Below the pieces are notes generated by a model that saw only the letters and a program-made list of their open reading frames with translations, was not told where the DNA came from and ran no database searches. From assembly GCA_946122785.1 (NCBI GenBank), contig CAMGYJ010000004.1:61388679-61452678 (forward strand): a DNA stretch of 64,000 nt, written 5' to 3'. Positions 1-10,600 of this stretch are shown here, piece after piece. Source of the DNA: Linum tenue. Lineage: Eukaryota; Streptophyta; Magnoliopsida; Malpighiales; Linaceae. Positions within the stretch are counted from its first letter, which is position 1. Every line of letters starts with the position of its first letter. A program made the position numbers and the translations under genes.

Positions 1-3000
1 CCCACTCAAGACATTCAGCAAGTCCAAGCAGTGTTGGAACTTGCCATGTGGAACTGGCTTCGTGAACATATCAGCAGGATTATCCGCGGTGCCAACCTTC
101 TTCACCTTAATCCTCTTCTCTGTCCTCAAGAAATGATACCTCACATCGATGTGCTTAGTCCTCTCATGGTGGACTTGATCCTTGGCCAAGCATATTGCAC
201 TCAAACTGTCGCAATACACCACTGCCTGATCATGATGTAGACCCAGATCACCAACCAGTCCCTTCAACCATATTCCCTCCTTAGCAGCTTCTGTCAACGC
301 CATATACTCTGCCTCAGTAGTAGATCCTGTCACCGCCGACTGCAAAGTTGCCTTCCAGCTCACTACAGAACTCCCAAGATTGAATACATAACCGGTCATC
401 GATCTCCTCGTGTCAACATCTCCAGCATAGTCCGAGTCAGAATACCCAGACACCAAGCACTCTGTATCACTTCCGAAGCTAATCCCCACATCAGGTGTAC
501 CCTTAAGGTACCGGAAGATCCTCTTCACAGCCTGCCAATGCTCCTTCCCAGGTTGTATCATAAACCTGCTGACAACACTAACAACATGTGCAAGATCAGG
601 TCTAGTGCATACCATAGCGTACATCAAGCTACCTACTGCACTAGCATATGGGACTCTCGACATGTACTCCTTCTCAGCCTCTAACTGCGGTGCATAAGCT
701 GAGGATAGATGAACATTTGAAGCACTAGGAGTATTTAAGGGCTTTGTTGAAGACATGCCAAACCTCGACAGTATCTTCTGGATGTAGCTCTTCTGTGACA
801 AGAAAAGCTTCTTCTTCGACCTGTCCCTGTAAATCTCCATACCCAAGATCTTCTGAGCAGCTCCCAAATCCTTCATCTCAAACTCAGCACTGAGAAGCCC
901 CTTTAACTTCTGGATATCAGACTTTGACCTCGCAGCTATGAGCATATCATCCACATACAGAACTAGATATATCATCGAACCATCCTCTGCCTTGCTGTGA
1001 TATACACAACAATCATATGGACTTCTGCTGTAGCCCAGCTCAAGCATGTAACTGTCAAATCTCTTGTACCACTGCCTCGGAGATTGCTTAAGTCCATACA
1101 AGGACTTCTTCAACTTACAAACATAGTCTTCTTTTCCCGGAACCTCGAATCCTTCTGGCTGAGTCATGTAAATTTCTTCTTCCAACTCTCCATGTAGGAA
1201 AGCTGTCTTCACGTCTAGCTGCTCGAGCTCCAAGTCATAATGTGCCACTATTGCTAGTAGCACTCTGATCGAAGTATGTCTGACCACTGGTGAGAAAATC
1301 TCATTATAGTAAACTCCTTCCCTCTGCGAGAAGCCTCGTGCAACCACCCGAGCTTTAAATTTCATGCCCTCTTTAGAAGTGATTCCTTCCTTCTTCTTGT
1401 AGATCCACTTGTTTGTAACAATCTTCCTTCCCTGTGGTCGTTTGACTAGCTCCCAAGTCTGATTCCTGTCATGGGATTCCATCTCATCTCCCATTGCGGC
1501 AAGCCATTGATCAGCTTCACCACCCGAAACTGCTTCTCTATAGGACTGTGGCTCTCCTGCATCCACTTCCTCAGCAACCTGAAATGAATACGCCACCATG
1601 TCCTCGAAGCCATACCTCTGTGGAGGTACTCCTGCAGTCGCTCTCTTTGGTCTACCAGAAGCAATAGACTGTTGAGCTCGTGCACTGGACTCTAAAGTTT
1701 CTGGCTCTGCAGAGACATCCTCATCATGTTGATCTTCTCCACCTTGGTGCTCAAACTCACTCTCATTGAGAGTTTGCAGCTCCACCTGCTTATCAACATT
1801 CCTGCTACCTTCAGCAACAGTAACCTTCAACATGGGGTTAAACATAGACTTCTCATCAAATATCACATTTCTACTAAGTATAACTCGATGCTCAGAAGGT
1901 GACCAGACTCGAAATCCCTTAACTCCATCTCCGTAACCCACAAATACACCCTTCTTTGCCCTTGGGTTCAGTTTACCCTCATCCACATGATAATAAACAG
2001 GACACCCAAAAACTTTTAGTGAAGAGTAATCAGCAGGCTTACCATACCACACTTCATAAGGAGTCTTACACTCGATACCTGTGTGTGGTCCACGGTTGAT
2101 CAGGAAGCACGCCATGTTTACTGCTTCTGCCCAGAATCTTCTCTCTAGTCCAGCATTAGAGAGCATGCACCGTGCTCTCTCCAACAATGTCTGGTTCATC
2201 CTTTCTACAACGCCATTCTGCTGGGGTGTATCTCTAACAGTCCGATGACGGGCAATCCCTTCATCCTTGCAGAATTCGTTGAACTCAGAACTGCAGAACT
2301 CCAGACCATTGTCCGTTCGCAGCTTCTTGATCTTCTTACCGGTCTGATTCTCCACCAATGTCTTTCACTACTTGAACTTTGTGAAAGCCTCACTTTTCTG
2401 CTTCATCATGAAAATCCAAGTAAATCTCGAATAATCATCAATAATAGACAGAAAATACCTGCTGCCTCCAATGGATTCAACTCGTGAAGGACCCCAACAG
2501 TCAGAGTGGAGGTAATCTAGTATCCCCTTCGTCCGGTGGATACCCTTCTTGGGAAACTTGCTGCGATGTAGCTTCCCAAACACACAATGCTCACAGAATT
2601 CCAAATTCTGCACCTTGTGCCCGCAAAGAAGATCCCTCTTCGATAGAACTTGCATCCCCCGTTCACTCATATGCCCCAGTCTCATGTGCCAGAGAGTGGT
2701 CATATCTTCCTGTTGAACCTGAGACGATGCAACTGCAGCAGAACCAGACAACACAGACCCTTGTAATGCATACAAGGTCCCACGCTTCACGCCCTTCAGT
2801 ACCTTCCTTGAACCTTTGCAGACATACACAACTCCACCTTTTCCTTTGAAGCTAAAACCCTTGCTGTCGAGTAGACTCAAGGATATCAGGTTCTTTGTCA
2901 TTCGTGGAACATGCCTGACATCATTCATGGTACAGAACGAACCATCATGTGTCCGAACCTTTATGGACCCGATTCCAACAACCTTGCAGACAGCTCCATT

Positions 3001-3942
3001 AGCCATGACCACGTTACCACCATCTATCTGCTCGTAGGTTGTGAAGCAATCCCTGTTCGGAGACATATGATATGAGGCTGCAGTATCCAGAAACCACACA
3101 TCACCACGATGTGCCTTCTCATCTACAGCCAAGGCGAGATCGTCTTCAGAACTGTTGTCCACTTCTGCCACGGCAACTAAACCTTGTTTCTTCTGTTGCC
3201 CTCTTCTCTTGGGACAGTTGTACTTCCAATGCCCCACTTCCTTACAGTTGTGACAAGCATCACCTGGATGTGGACCGGGACCCTTGGAATTTTTGCTCGA
3301 ATTCCCTTTTTCAGATTTCTTCTTTCCCTTTCCACCTGTAACAGCCAAACCCGATGCCTCACCACCTGTACCAGATCCGGACGCCTTATGTCTGATCTCT
3401 CTCGTATGAAGAGCAGACCTGACATCCTCCAACGACACGCTTTCTTTACCAGCAATAAAAGAATCAAGAAAATTCTCATATGAACTCGGCAAAGAAACCA
3501 GCAGGATTAGGGCAGCATCCTCGTCATCAACTTGAACATCTATATTACGCAGATCCAGCAAAATAGAGTTAAGTTGTTCGAGATGTTCCCTCAAAGGCGT
3601 ACCTTCTTGCATCCTCAAGCCGAACAACCGTTGCTTGAGATGCAGCTTGTTGGTTAGAGACTTAGTCATGTACAGACTCTCTAGTTTCAACCACAAGCCC
3701 GCGGCAGTCTTCTCAGCAGCGACTTCAATGATGACGTCATCAGACAACGATAGCATGATGGTCGAGTGGGCCTTCTCCTCCAGGGTATTCCACTCATCGT
3801 CATCGACCGCTGCCCTCTTCTGTTTCGCAGACAGCGGCCCCCACAGCCCTTGCTGTTTTAATAAAGCCTGCATCTTGATCTGCCATATAGCGAACCTGTT
3901 CTTCCCCGTGAACTTTTCGATCTTCATGTTCACCGACGTCAT
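1..3942 (-). pseudogene. copia Gag-Pol polyprotein, two adjacent stops in integrase
   Basis: The start at 3942 follows the primer-binding site by about 40 bases. Gag domain comes first, then a CCHC zinc knuckle (CHNCKEVGHWKYNC), aspartic protease (DTAASYHM), the GAG-pre-integrase segment (LWHMRLGHMSERGM), integrase core, reverse transcriptase with YVDDMLIAA near 930-970, and RNase H with [10 protein letters not shown] near 110-150. The frame is interrupted only by TAG-TGA at 2365-2370, in the integrase between catalytic-core blocks. Downstream of that pair the same frame appears open to base 1, about 788 codons. The polyprotein is therefore broken by a two-codon lesion rather than generally decayed. 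The C-terminal residues and stop lie outside the window. Coding sense in plant copia elements is one fused Gag-Pol frame, as here. Confidence 0.9.
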
Positions 3943-3981
3943 TCTTCTGAATCGAAAACCCTAGCCTGATTTCCAATCGCG

Positions 3982-3993
3982 GCTCTGATACCA
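3982..3993 (-). other. tRNA-iMet primer-binding site
   Basis: The minus strand reads TGGTATCAGAGC directly inside the LTR. This is the standard plant copia primer-binding site, complementary to the 3' end of initiator methionine tRNA. Confidence 0.9.
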
Positions 3994-3995
3994 CT

Positions 3996-4293
3996 TGTTA
4001 TAAACGCGCTGCTACTGATCGGGAAATCGCCAGAATCGAAAAAGCAAGAATACGAAAGCGAGAATCGAAAACAAGACACACGATTTACGTGGTTCACTAA
4101 CACGATGTGTGTTAGCTACATCCACGGGCGAGAGAGAGCCAGTTTCACTATATCGAGGAGATTACAGATTACAGAGGAGTATGAGAAGTATTTATAGTAC
4201 TTCTCCATGTGGGTCTAAACCTAATCCAATCTCCAGCGAGACCCCCGATTACCAGTCGTAGCGGCTGATAATCCGATTCAAGTCATATCAACA
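3996..4293 (-). repeat. 5' LTR of the copia element
   Basis: About 298 bp, placed between the primer-binding site and the interrupted LINE frame. The ends form the short inverted repeat TGTT...AACA. On the minus strand a TATA box (TATAAATAC, plus coordinates 4188-4196) sits in the middle, consistent with a copia LTR promoter driving transcription leftward. Flanking bases AGAAC (4294-4298) are the likely five-base target site; the matching copy would be outside the window. Confidence 0.85.
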
Positions 4294-4595
4294 AGAACAT
4301 TATCCACAATTTGCCGTTCTCGTATAAAAGCATTCTGACCGTCAGAGATGACTTGAGGCAAAATGCCGGCCAACCTCTCCGCCATAATTTTAGTAATAAC
4401 TTTATAAACGAACTGGCATAAACTGATTGGCCGTAATTGCCTCATAGTTTCCACCCTGTCCACCTTAGGGATCAAGGTAAGTCAGGTATGATTGAAACTG
4501 CGCAGCATCCTACTCGAAACAAAGAAAGAACAGACTGCATCAATAACCGAGTTACCCACCACATCCCAAAAGGCCTTGAAGAACTTTTTTGTTCT
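4294..4595 (-). pseudogene. L1-type LINE reverse transcriptase remnant, interrupted by copia
   Basis: The minus-strand translation contains plant L1 reverse-transcriptase signatures in order: FFKAFWDVVG, LIPKVD, LRPISLCQFVYKVITKI and QNAFIRERQIVDNVLV. A TGA lies in frame just upstream of LTLIPKVD, so the copy was already dead or has since decayed. The frame runs straight into the copia LTR at 4293, where homology stops. The rest of the LINE is presumably on the far side of the copia element, left of the window. Upstream of 4595 no LINE similarity is visible. Confidence 0.85.
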
Positions 4596-4599
4596 ACAA

Positions 4600-5263
4600 T
4601 ATATCAAAGTAGATATACTTTGTACGATAAATATGAGAACTTAAAACGAATTAATAGATATAGTCCGTTAAATTAAATTGGGGAAAATTACGGTTATCTC
4701 CAATAATTAATTAAAAGTTATGTAAAAATGAGTTATTGATCAGATTTGCTCCCACACCTACAAGACAGCATCAATGATTTTTCAATTAGGTATATTTAGA
4801 TAATGACAATTGACATGTCCTAGTTAGGATACGTTTTACAATATGTGGAGCAGATCCAATTTTGCTTGATCGCTTGAGATCCCTTTGACAATTTCTGTTT
4901 GGGCTCGTGGTTTCTGGTGCACCAGACTAGCTCAATTCTAAATTTAGCCTCCTAAGTTGAAATTTGTGTGATAATCCACATGTTGAGGAGACTACAAACT
5001 AAGTGCTCAAAATTAGGAGACACAACCTCGATGAAACCGTAGTACTGGTTTCAGAAAACAAAATGTTCCATAGTTTTGCGGGGGCGATTTGACACCCAAA
5101 AATAGCAAAAAACCAATTGCTCTACTTCAATTCCATTCCATCGGTGGAGATATTAAACAAAGCCATTCTCTCAACTCATATAACTTCCCATCATCATCGA
5201 TCCTCTCCCTCAATGCCATCACATTGCTATAAGCAAGCCTTGGGCAGTCCAAGGTGTTCCGGT
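4600..5263. other. AT-rich spacer and upstream region of the LRX gene
   Basis: No coding signal. It contains the presumed promoter and 5' leader of the LRR-extensin gene. I did not find a convincing TATA box at the expected distance. An in-frame ATG at 5117 and another at 5213 precede the preferred start at 5264. Confidence 0.5.
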
Positions 5264-6967
5264 ATGGCTCCGTTTATCGCGAATTCCTTGGGCTGCCTCC
5301 TCTTGCTCTTCTTAGCCTCTTCCTCCACCTTCTCTGATGCCCTGACGGACTTGGAGGTGCAGTACATCGCCCACCGCCAGCTCCTCACGTTCGACCAGAG
5401 CGGAAAGGAGGTGGGGGACCAGACCGGCGGCGGCGGCGGTCTGGACCCCAACCTCAAGTTCGAGAACCCGAGGCTGAAGAACGCGTACATCGCCTTGCAG
5501 GCGTGGAAGAAGGGCATCTACTCCGACCCTTTCAACTTCACGGCCAACTGGGTGGGGCCCGATGTATGCAAGTACAGCGGTGTCTTCTGCGCCCCGGCGC
5601 AGGATGGCTCCAAATTGAACGTCGTAGCGGGCATCGATCTCAACCACCAGGACATCGCGGGGTACCTGCCCCAGGAGCTCGGCCTGCTCACCGACCTGGC
5701 CCTGTTCCACCTGAACTCGAACCGGTTTTGCGGCATCATCCCGATGTCGTTCTGCAACATGTCCATCATGTTCGAGTTCGACGTCAGCAACAACCGCCTC
5801 GTGGGCTCCTTCCCGCAGGCCGTCCTGTGCTGGAAGGAGGCCAAGTTCGTCGACATCAGGTTCAACAACTTCGAGGGCTGTATCCCGCCGGAGATCTTCA
5901 CCAGGCCGCTCGACGCCCTGTTCCTGAACAACAACCGCTTCTCGTGCTCGATCCCCCCGACCCTCGGGAGGTCCACCGTCAGCGTCGTCACCATGGCCTT
6001 CAACAACATATCAGGCTGCATCCCTCACTCCATCGGAGCGATGCCCAACGTCCAGGAGATTATGCTGGCGGGGAACAGCCTCGGCGGCTGTTTTCCTTCG
6101 GAGATCGGGAACCTGAGGAACGTGACAGTGCTCGACGTCAGCGGCAGCGGGTTCGTGGGCCCCATCCCTTCTAGCTTTGCTCAGCTGAAGAGCGTCGAGA
6201 GGTTGGACATTTCGTGCAACAGGATGACCGGTTCGATCCCCGAGGAGATCTGCAAGCTGCCGGCGCTGAAGAATTTCACGTTCGCTTCGAATTTCTTCAC
6301 CGGAGTTGCCCCGGCTTGCAATCCGCAGTCGAGGAAGGATGTTGTGATCGACGACGGCAACAATTGCCTGGCGGGGAGACCAATGCAGAAGCCGGCGAAG
6401 GATTGCGATCCCGCGGTTACGAAACCCGTGGATTGTAGCAAGGACGTTTGCAGTGGCGGCGGCAGTCCGCCGAAGAAGGCGGAGTCGCCGACCGAAGATC
6501 CGCATTTGCCGGCGAGCGGCGGAATGAGTCACCCTCCACCGCCGGCACCCGTTCATTCCCCTCCACCGCCGGTTCAATCACCACCACCACCGGCACCGGT
6601 CCACTCCCCTCCACCACCGGTTCTATCGCCACCACCACCGGCGCCAGTCCATTCCCCTCCACCGCCGGTTCAATCTCCACCACCACCTGCGCCGGTCCAT
6701 TCTCCTCCACCTCCGGTTCACTCCCCGCCTCCGCCGGTCCATTCTCCACCACCACCGGTTCACTCCCCACCACCACCGCCGGTTCAATCTCCGCCACCGC
6801 CAGTACACTCCCCTCCTCCGCCGGTAGTCCAAAAGCCACCGCCAAAGCCGGAGCAATCCACTCCACCACCGGCGAAATCATCGCCGCCTCAACCGGACGT
6901 TGTCCTTCCGCCAAACCTTGGGTACCAGTACTCGTCTCCTCCGCCGCCGATGTTCCCAGGCTATTAA
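5264..6967 (+). CDS. Leucine-rich repeat extensin-like protein (LRX/PEX family)
   Basis: Single-exon gene, 567 aa from the ATG at 5264. That start is preferred because it puts a hydrophobic signal peptide (CLLLLFLASSS) at the very N-terminus; ATGs at 5213 and 5117 would add 17 or 49 unlikely leader residues. After the signal comes the LRX N-terminal block (ALTDLEVQYIAHRQLL), then about ten leucine-rich repeats to roughly residue 360, a cysteine-containing hinge (DCSKDVC), and from about residue 423 a proline-rich extensin domain of repeated SPPPP units. Family knowledge: LRX proteins are secreted, the extensin tail anchors in the cell wall, and the LRR domain binds RALF peptides to coordinate wall integrity and growth. 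The coding region is markedly more GC-rich than its flanks. Whether it is a vegetative LRX or a pollen PEX cannot be settled by eye. Confidence 0.9.
   Translation: MAPFIANSLGCLLLLFLASSSTFSDALTDLEVQYIAHRQLLTFDQSGKEVGDQTGGGGGLDPNLKFENPRLKNAYIALQAWKKGIYSDPFNFTANWVGPDVCKYSGVFCAPAQDGSKLNVVAGIDLNHQDIAGYLPQELGLLTDLALFHLNSNRFCGIIPMSFCNMSIMFEFDVSNNRLVGSFPQAVLCWKEAKFVDIRFNNFEGCIPPEIFTRPLDALFLNNNRFSCSIPPTLGRSTVSVVTMAFNNISGCIPHSIGAMPNVQEIMLAGNSLGGCFPSEIGNLRNVTVLDVSGSGFVGPIPSSFAQLKSVERLDISCNRMTGSIPEEICKLPALKNFTFASNFFTGVAPACNPQSRKDVVIDDGNNCLAGRPMQKPAKDCDPAVTKPVDCSKDVCSGGGSPPKKAESPTEDPHLPASGGMSHPPPPAPVHSPPPPVQSPPPPAPVHSPPPPVLSPPPPAPVHSPPPPVQSPPPPAPVHSPPPPVHSPPPPVHSPPPPVHSPPPPPVQSPPPPVHSPPPPVVQKPPPKPEQSTPPPAKSSPPQPDVVLPPNLGYQYSSPPPPMFPGY
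6529..6895 (+). repeat. Extensin SPPPP-type coding repeat
   Basis: In-frame repeat encoding alternating SPPPP, VHSPPPP, VQSPPPP and APVHSPPPP units, about 15 in all, inside the LRX gene. SPPPP serines and prolines are the usual targets of hydroxylation and O-glycosylation in extensins. The near-identical units make this stretch prone to length change by unequal exchange. Confidence 0.85.
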
Positions 6968-9340
6968 ATTTGTTTTTTTTTACAAGTTAATAGAACTAAA
7001 ACACTACACATTATTGTGAGAACATCATATGTTAATTTTCTTTCCTTCTACATTGGAGAGGTGGAATTTGAATCGCAAAAATTGGCAATAACGGGGGAAA
7101 ATACTTACAATTGTCGTGTAAAATTGTTGCAACATTTACCTCTGGCATTCGCCATTATCAAGCAGTGGAGGTGATCTAAAAGCTTATGAACCTCTTGTCG
7201 AACTCTCTGTGGCTCTAAGCCTCTTCCTCCATTATCGTTGTTTAGCGAAATATATACCTTGTCTTCGGAAACATATTACCCTAAATAAATATACAAAATT
7301 GTCAATAAAATATTATAATTATCATTGATATATCTTGAGCACAACAAATGCTATCTATGTTGTATATGTACTACAAATACCCAATATGTTAAGAGAAAAA
7401 AATGATGATTCATAAATAAATTATATGTATATTAGAAAGAAATGAATATGCATATATGTTGGGAAAAACTCGGTTGGATAGTAAGAGAATTATGTTTATA
7501 TTTTACCCGGATTTTAGAAGTGTTTTTCGACTTCAAAAGCTGAAGTAGGGGCCAAACACCTCCAAAAGTTCGGCTTTTGAAAAGATGCAAAGTGCTTTTG
7601 TAGAATATAAAAGCACAAGCTCCAATTTGGAGCTTCTGCGAAAAGTTGTTTTGAAAATACAAGATTATCCTTACCATACTTTATTTTTTTATTTCAGAAA
7701 AATATAATTTTCTTTCATTTATATCATTTTAAAAATAAAATAAATTATAAAATCATATTATCTAAGATAAAGGAAATCTAACAAAACCCATTTTGACTAC
7801 ATTTTATTGTTTAGAATTTTTATTCATATTTTACATTACAAATATTTTATAGCATTTTAGATACCCTCTTATATTAAAAATGGTAACAAATCATCAACTT
7901 TCCATCTGGTCTACCGTTAGTTGACTCTAACGTGGCAAACTTTGCTTAGATGGAATGACGTGCCAAAAAGTATAACATTTTATTAATTTTAACCACCCAC
8001 ACAAGTTTTAGAAGAAACTTAAATAAAAAATATTAAAAATAACTCTAGAAAAAGACAACCACCTACACTCATCCAAAAACATGCACTTTTTTTATTGGCT
8101 CATGATGTTGATCACGTGCTAAATATTTAATTCTGGAATCGTGGTCATGACGCTCACAACACTTTCCGGCATGCTGTGTATACATAGGTTGAGTAGTTGA
8201 GAAAATCACATGATAATCACTAGTAACAGTATATACAGTTTTCAACTATATGTTGTTTTATAATTCAAATAAGTGAGTTTAACAATTCAAAGTATGTATA
8301 AAAGAGTTATATTATAATAGGTGTGTTATACTATAACATATTGTTATAGTAACATTATAAGTGTATATATTGACTTGATTAATGAATGGTACTTTGTTTA
8401 ACGATTATTTAACCCATTGATATGATAGCTTTCTGGTTGCAAAACGTTTCCTCTTTTAAGGTGTTGTGTTTATCTAACACTCTCCTAATATGAGTTATCA
8501 TAAACTTTTTTTTACAATAAAGTTTTCAGAAACTTACTTCTATGGTATGAAATTAGATTTTGACATCAGGTTAGTTGTATGTTATCCGCCTGATTTTATA
8601 TGAATATATTGTGTGGTAAAAGCTTGTCTTAAAAGAAAGCATTGTATCATGCACAATTTCTGTGTTACTTTTTTTTAATTAGTTATAACATATCCTCGTT
8701 AATTTTTGTACACCAAGTCTGCTATCAAAATTGGCACCCCGAAACGTACGCACAAGGTTGTCGCCAATACTTGACGGCTTCAATAATTACCCTTAGTTCC
8801 ACTATGGCAGCAGTCATCAACTGGCGTACATCATCAATGGACGAGGGGTGGACAACCTTGTACTTTTTATTGCTTATCCCAACCTTTCTTTTATGCTATC
8901 TCGGTACCTTTTTCGTAAAGGGTCTCCAAAATGGTTGATTGAGCGAAACAAAGAAGAAAATATCGAGGTAAAATTATGGAAAATAAGAGGCAAAATTAGA
9001 CTAGAGTACAAGTTTAATGATATTTAACAATTTGGTCAAATAAAAGAAACAAAAAAAAGCCTTGGAATGATGTTTTTGGTTATATGAGGTCCAACAATAG
9101 TCATCTCTATTGCGTTTTCAAGTTTTCCTTCTGTGCTAGGATATAGTATCTTCATCAATTATGGACCTTTGTTGCTCCAATCGGTCCAAGTTAATATCCA
9201 AGGAGAGACGCATTCTTAGCTACTTTCATCGCCTACTCCTAGGCGTTGATAGTAGCTTGCCTTCACTACTCACTATTCTCTCGAAAAGTAGTGGGTGGCT
9301 AGCCTTTTGGAGAACCTGGTGAATGATCAGGCCCAGAGGT
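6968..9340. other. AT-rich intergenic region, no supported gene
   Basis: About 2.4 kb. The first part is the 3' flank of the LRX gene. Near 7490-7680 there are short complementary stretches around CAAAAGCAC/GTGCTTTTG, which may be a degraded MITE. Near 7879-7990 lies a stretch like the outer end of the long-TIR element at 13.6 kb. A 98-codon open frame at 8642-8938 has hydrophobic segments but no homolog I recognise and no supporting gene structure. Confidence 0.5.
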
Positions 9341-9880
9341 TAAGGTGGCGCGAATGGGCTGGGCAAGACTCGATTTGTCGGGCCGAACGAGACTAGATGT
9401 CGATAAGTTTGTTCTGCCACTTCAACCCCTCATCAGTAACCTGCACACTATAGAGGGGTCTTTTGTACTTCTTCACTCCTCTTACTTGTCGATCCTCTCA
9501 CCAAAGGAAAACCACCCTCCACTCTCGTCGTCTGTCTCCCAACACCTCTCGGAAGAGATCTCTGCCGCCTCTCTCTCTCTCTCTCTCTCTCGTCTATTTT
9601 GCATCCCCTCCTGAAAAAATCCCCACCACCTCTCTCTCAGTCACACCGTCTGTCTCGCACTATAGGGTTGACAAGTTCTTCCTTCTCTTTTTCTTTTGGA
9701 CCAGTCTCCTTTGTTTCTGGAAGTTCCTTTTATGTCTCTTCTATGTTGGACTTCTCTAGAGCCTGGATATGGATTTTCCCTCCCTGTTTCTTCCTTCTCT
9801 TTTTCTTCTTCAGATAGGCATAATGCCATCCAAATGCTGGCTATTCATTTTGAATCATGTGTGGTTCTGTATTTTAGCAA
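9341..9880. other. Pyrimidine-rich low-complexity region
   Basis: Strongly CT-rich on the plus strand, with a (CT)n microsatellite at about 9569-9591 and a run of thirteen C at 9931-9943 just beyond. Overlapping open frames are by-products of this composition. It could be an old 5' leader or untranslated region, but nothing proves transcription. Confidence 0.4.
9569..9591 (+). repeat. (CT)n microsatellite
   Basis: Perfect CT dinucleotide run of about eleven units within a pyrimidine-rich tract. Confidence 0.9.
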
Positions 9881-9881
9881 T

Positions 9882-10230
9882 TCAGTCTGACACTGCCCTA
9901 CTGTTATTGTATGCTTTTAACAGGATTAAGCCCCCCCCCCCCCAAATGATGTGCAATTTTACACTTTGTGACACGACGTCCTTCTTCGGGAGAGACAACA
10001 CACATGATGATATGAATAGCTCTGAGTCGAGTTGAGCACTTTTCTTTTGAGCTGCATTCCATGTATCTTCACTATCTTCCATCATTTCTATAGGAGCAGT
10101 TCTTACGATAGCCCATAGATCAAAGTCAATTCCTGTGAGAAACAACATTTTCATTTCTTCCAGATAGGATAATCAGACCCGTAAAACCATGGAGGATTCA
10201 AACTTGTGGGAAATATGAGTTTCGAGAGGT
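9882..10230 (-). pseudogene. copia gag N-terminal fragment, frameshifted
   Basis: Two minus-strand segments in different frames join at about 10153-10160. The upstream one carries PPWFYGSDYPIW, the downstream one GIDFDLWAIVRTAPIE, both typical of copia Gag (UBN2) proteins. Similarity fades after about residue 60 of the second segment, near the poly-C tract at 9931-9943. Confidence 0.7.
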
Positions 10231-10600
10231 ACTATCCACTCTAGAAAGAGAGAAGAGATAACTTCTTTGAAGTAGCTAACTCGAACAAGAAGCCAGCTCT
10301 GATACCACTTGTAAATTGCTTTTCAGAAAGTGAACTAAGCTTTGTATTGCAACAAATCAAGGATTAAGAAACTAAACAATCATATACTCAAGCTTTCAAG
10401 AAAGCTGAGCTATTCAACACACTCACTACTCACTTAATAGAAGCAAGCTTCTCACTCAAATCCCAGGTAACAACTCATCCCTTGATTTGAGACACCTGAC
10501 AATTGTAAAGCCTTTAGCCTACTGCTACTGCTCTCATAAAGGTGATCATACGACAAAGAAAGTTCTTATATTTAGAGCAGAGAAGATTCAGTGATTGCAG
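9882..10600 (-). mobile_element. Decayed Ty1/copia 5' end: LTR part, PBS and gag fragment
   Basis: On the minus strand the order is LTR sequence (from 10310 rightward), primer-binding site TGGTATCAGAGC (10296-10307), then a gag N-terminus. Translation gives PPWFYGSDYPIWK followed, after a one-base frame change, by MKMLFLTGIDFDLW, the classic start of copia Gag. A TATA-like TAAATATAAG lies in the LTR portion near 10570-10580 (minus strand). The gag frame dies within about 100 codons, and the remaining body of the element is not recognisable to the left. The far end of the LTR is not defined, so the right boundary is approximate. It is a different and much older element than the copia at the left edge. 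Confidence 0.75.

Larger units (their letters stand above)
1..4293 (-). mobile_element. Ty1/copia LTR retrotransposon, 3' end cut off by window edge
   Basis: Read on the minus strand, the element runs LTR (3996-4293), primer-binding site (3982-3993), gag start (3942), then protease, integrase, reverse transcriptase and RNase H out to base 1. The right LTR boundary is TG...CA-type: the plus strand begins TGTTATAAAC and ends ATATCAACA. Immediately beyond it lies a LINE reverse-transcriptase reading frame that the insertion has interrupted, so this copy is younger than the LINE. The 3' LTR and the second target-site copy lie left of the window, so LTR divergence and age cannot be judged here. 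The internal frame is nearly intact, which suggests a fairly recent insertion. Family-level naming within copia is not attempted. Confidence 0.95.

Noticed and set aside
5503..6174. Long alternative-frame ORFs across the LRX gene on both strands
   Set aside because: Shadows of a GC-rich coding sequence. Only the annotated frame has signal peptide, LRRs and SPPPP units.
8642..8938. 98-codon open frame with hydrophobic segments
   Set aside because: No recognised family, no splice partners, no promoter evidence, and AT-rich surroundings. Hydrophobic content is expected by chance from T-rich sequence.
9345..9890. Overlapping plus-strand open frames
   Set aside because: They result from a CT-rich, stop-poor tract; all three frames are open in part and rich in Ser, Leu and Phe.
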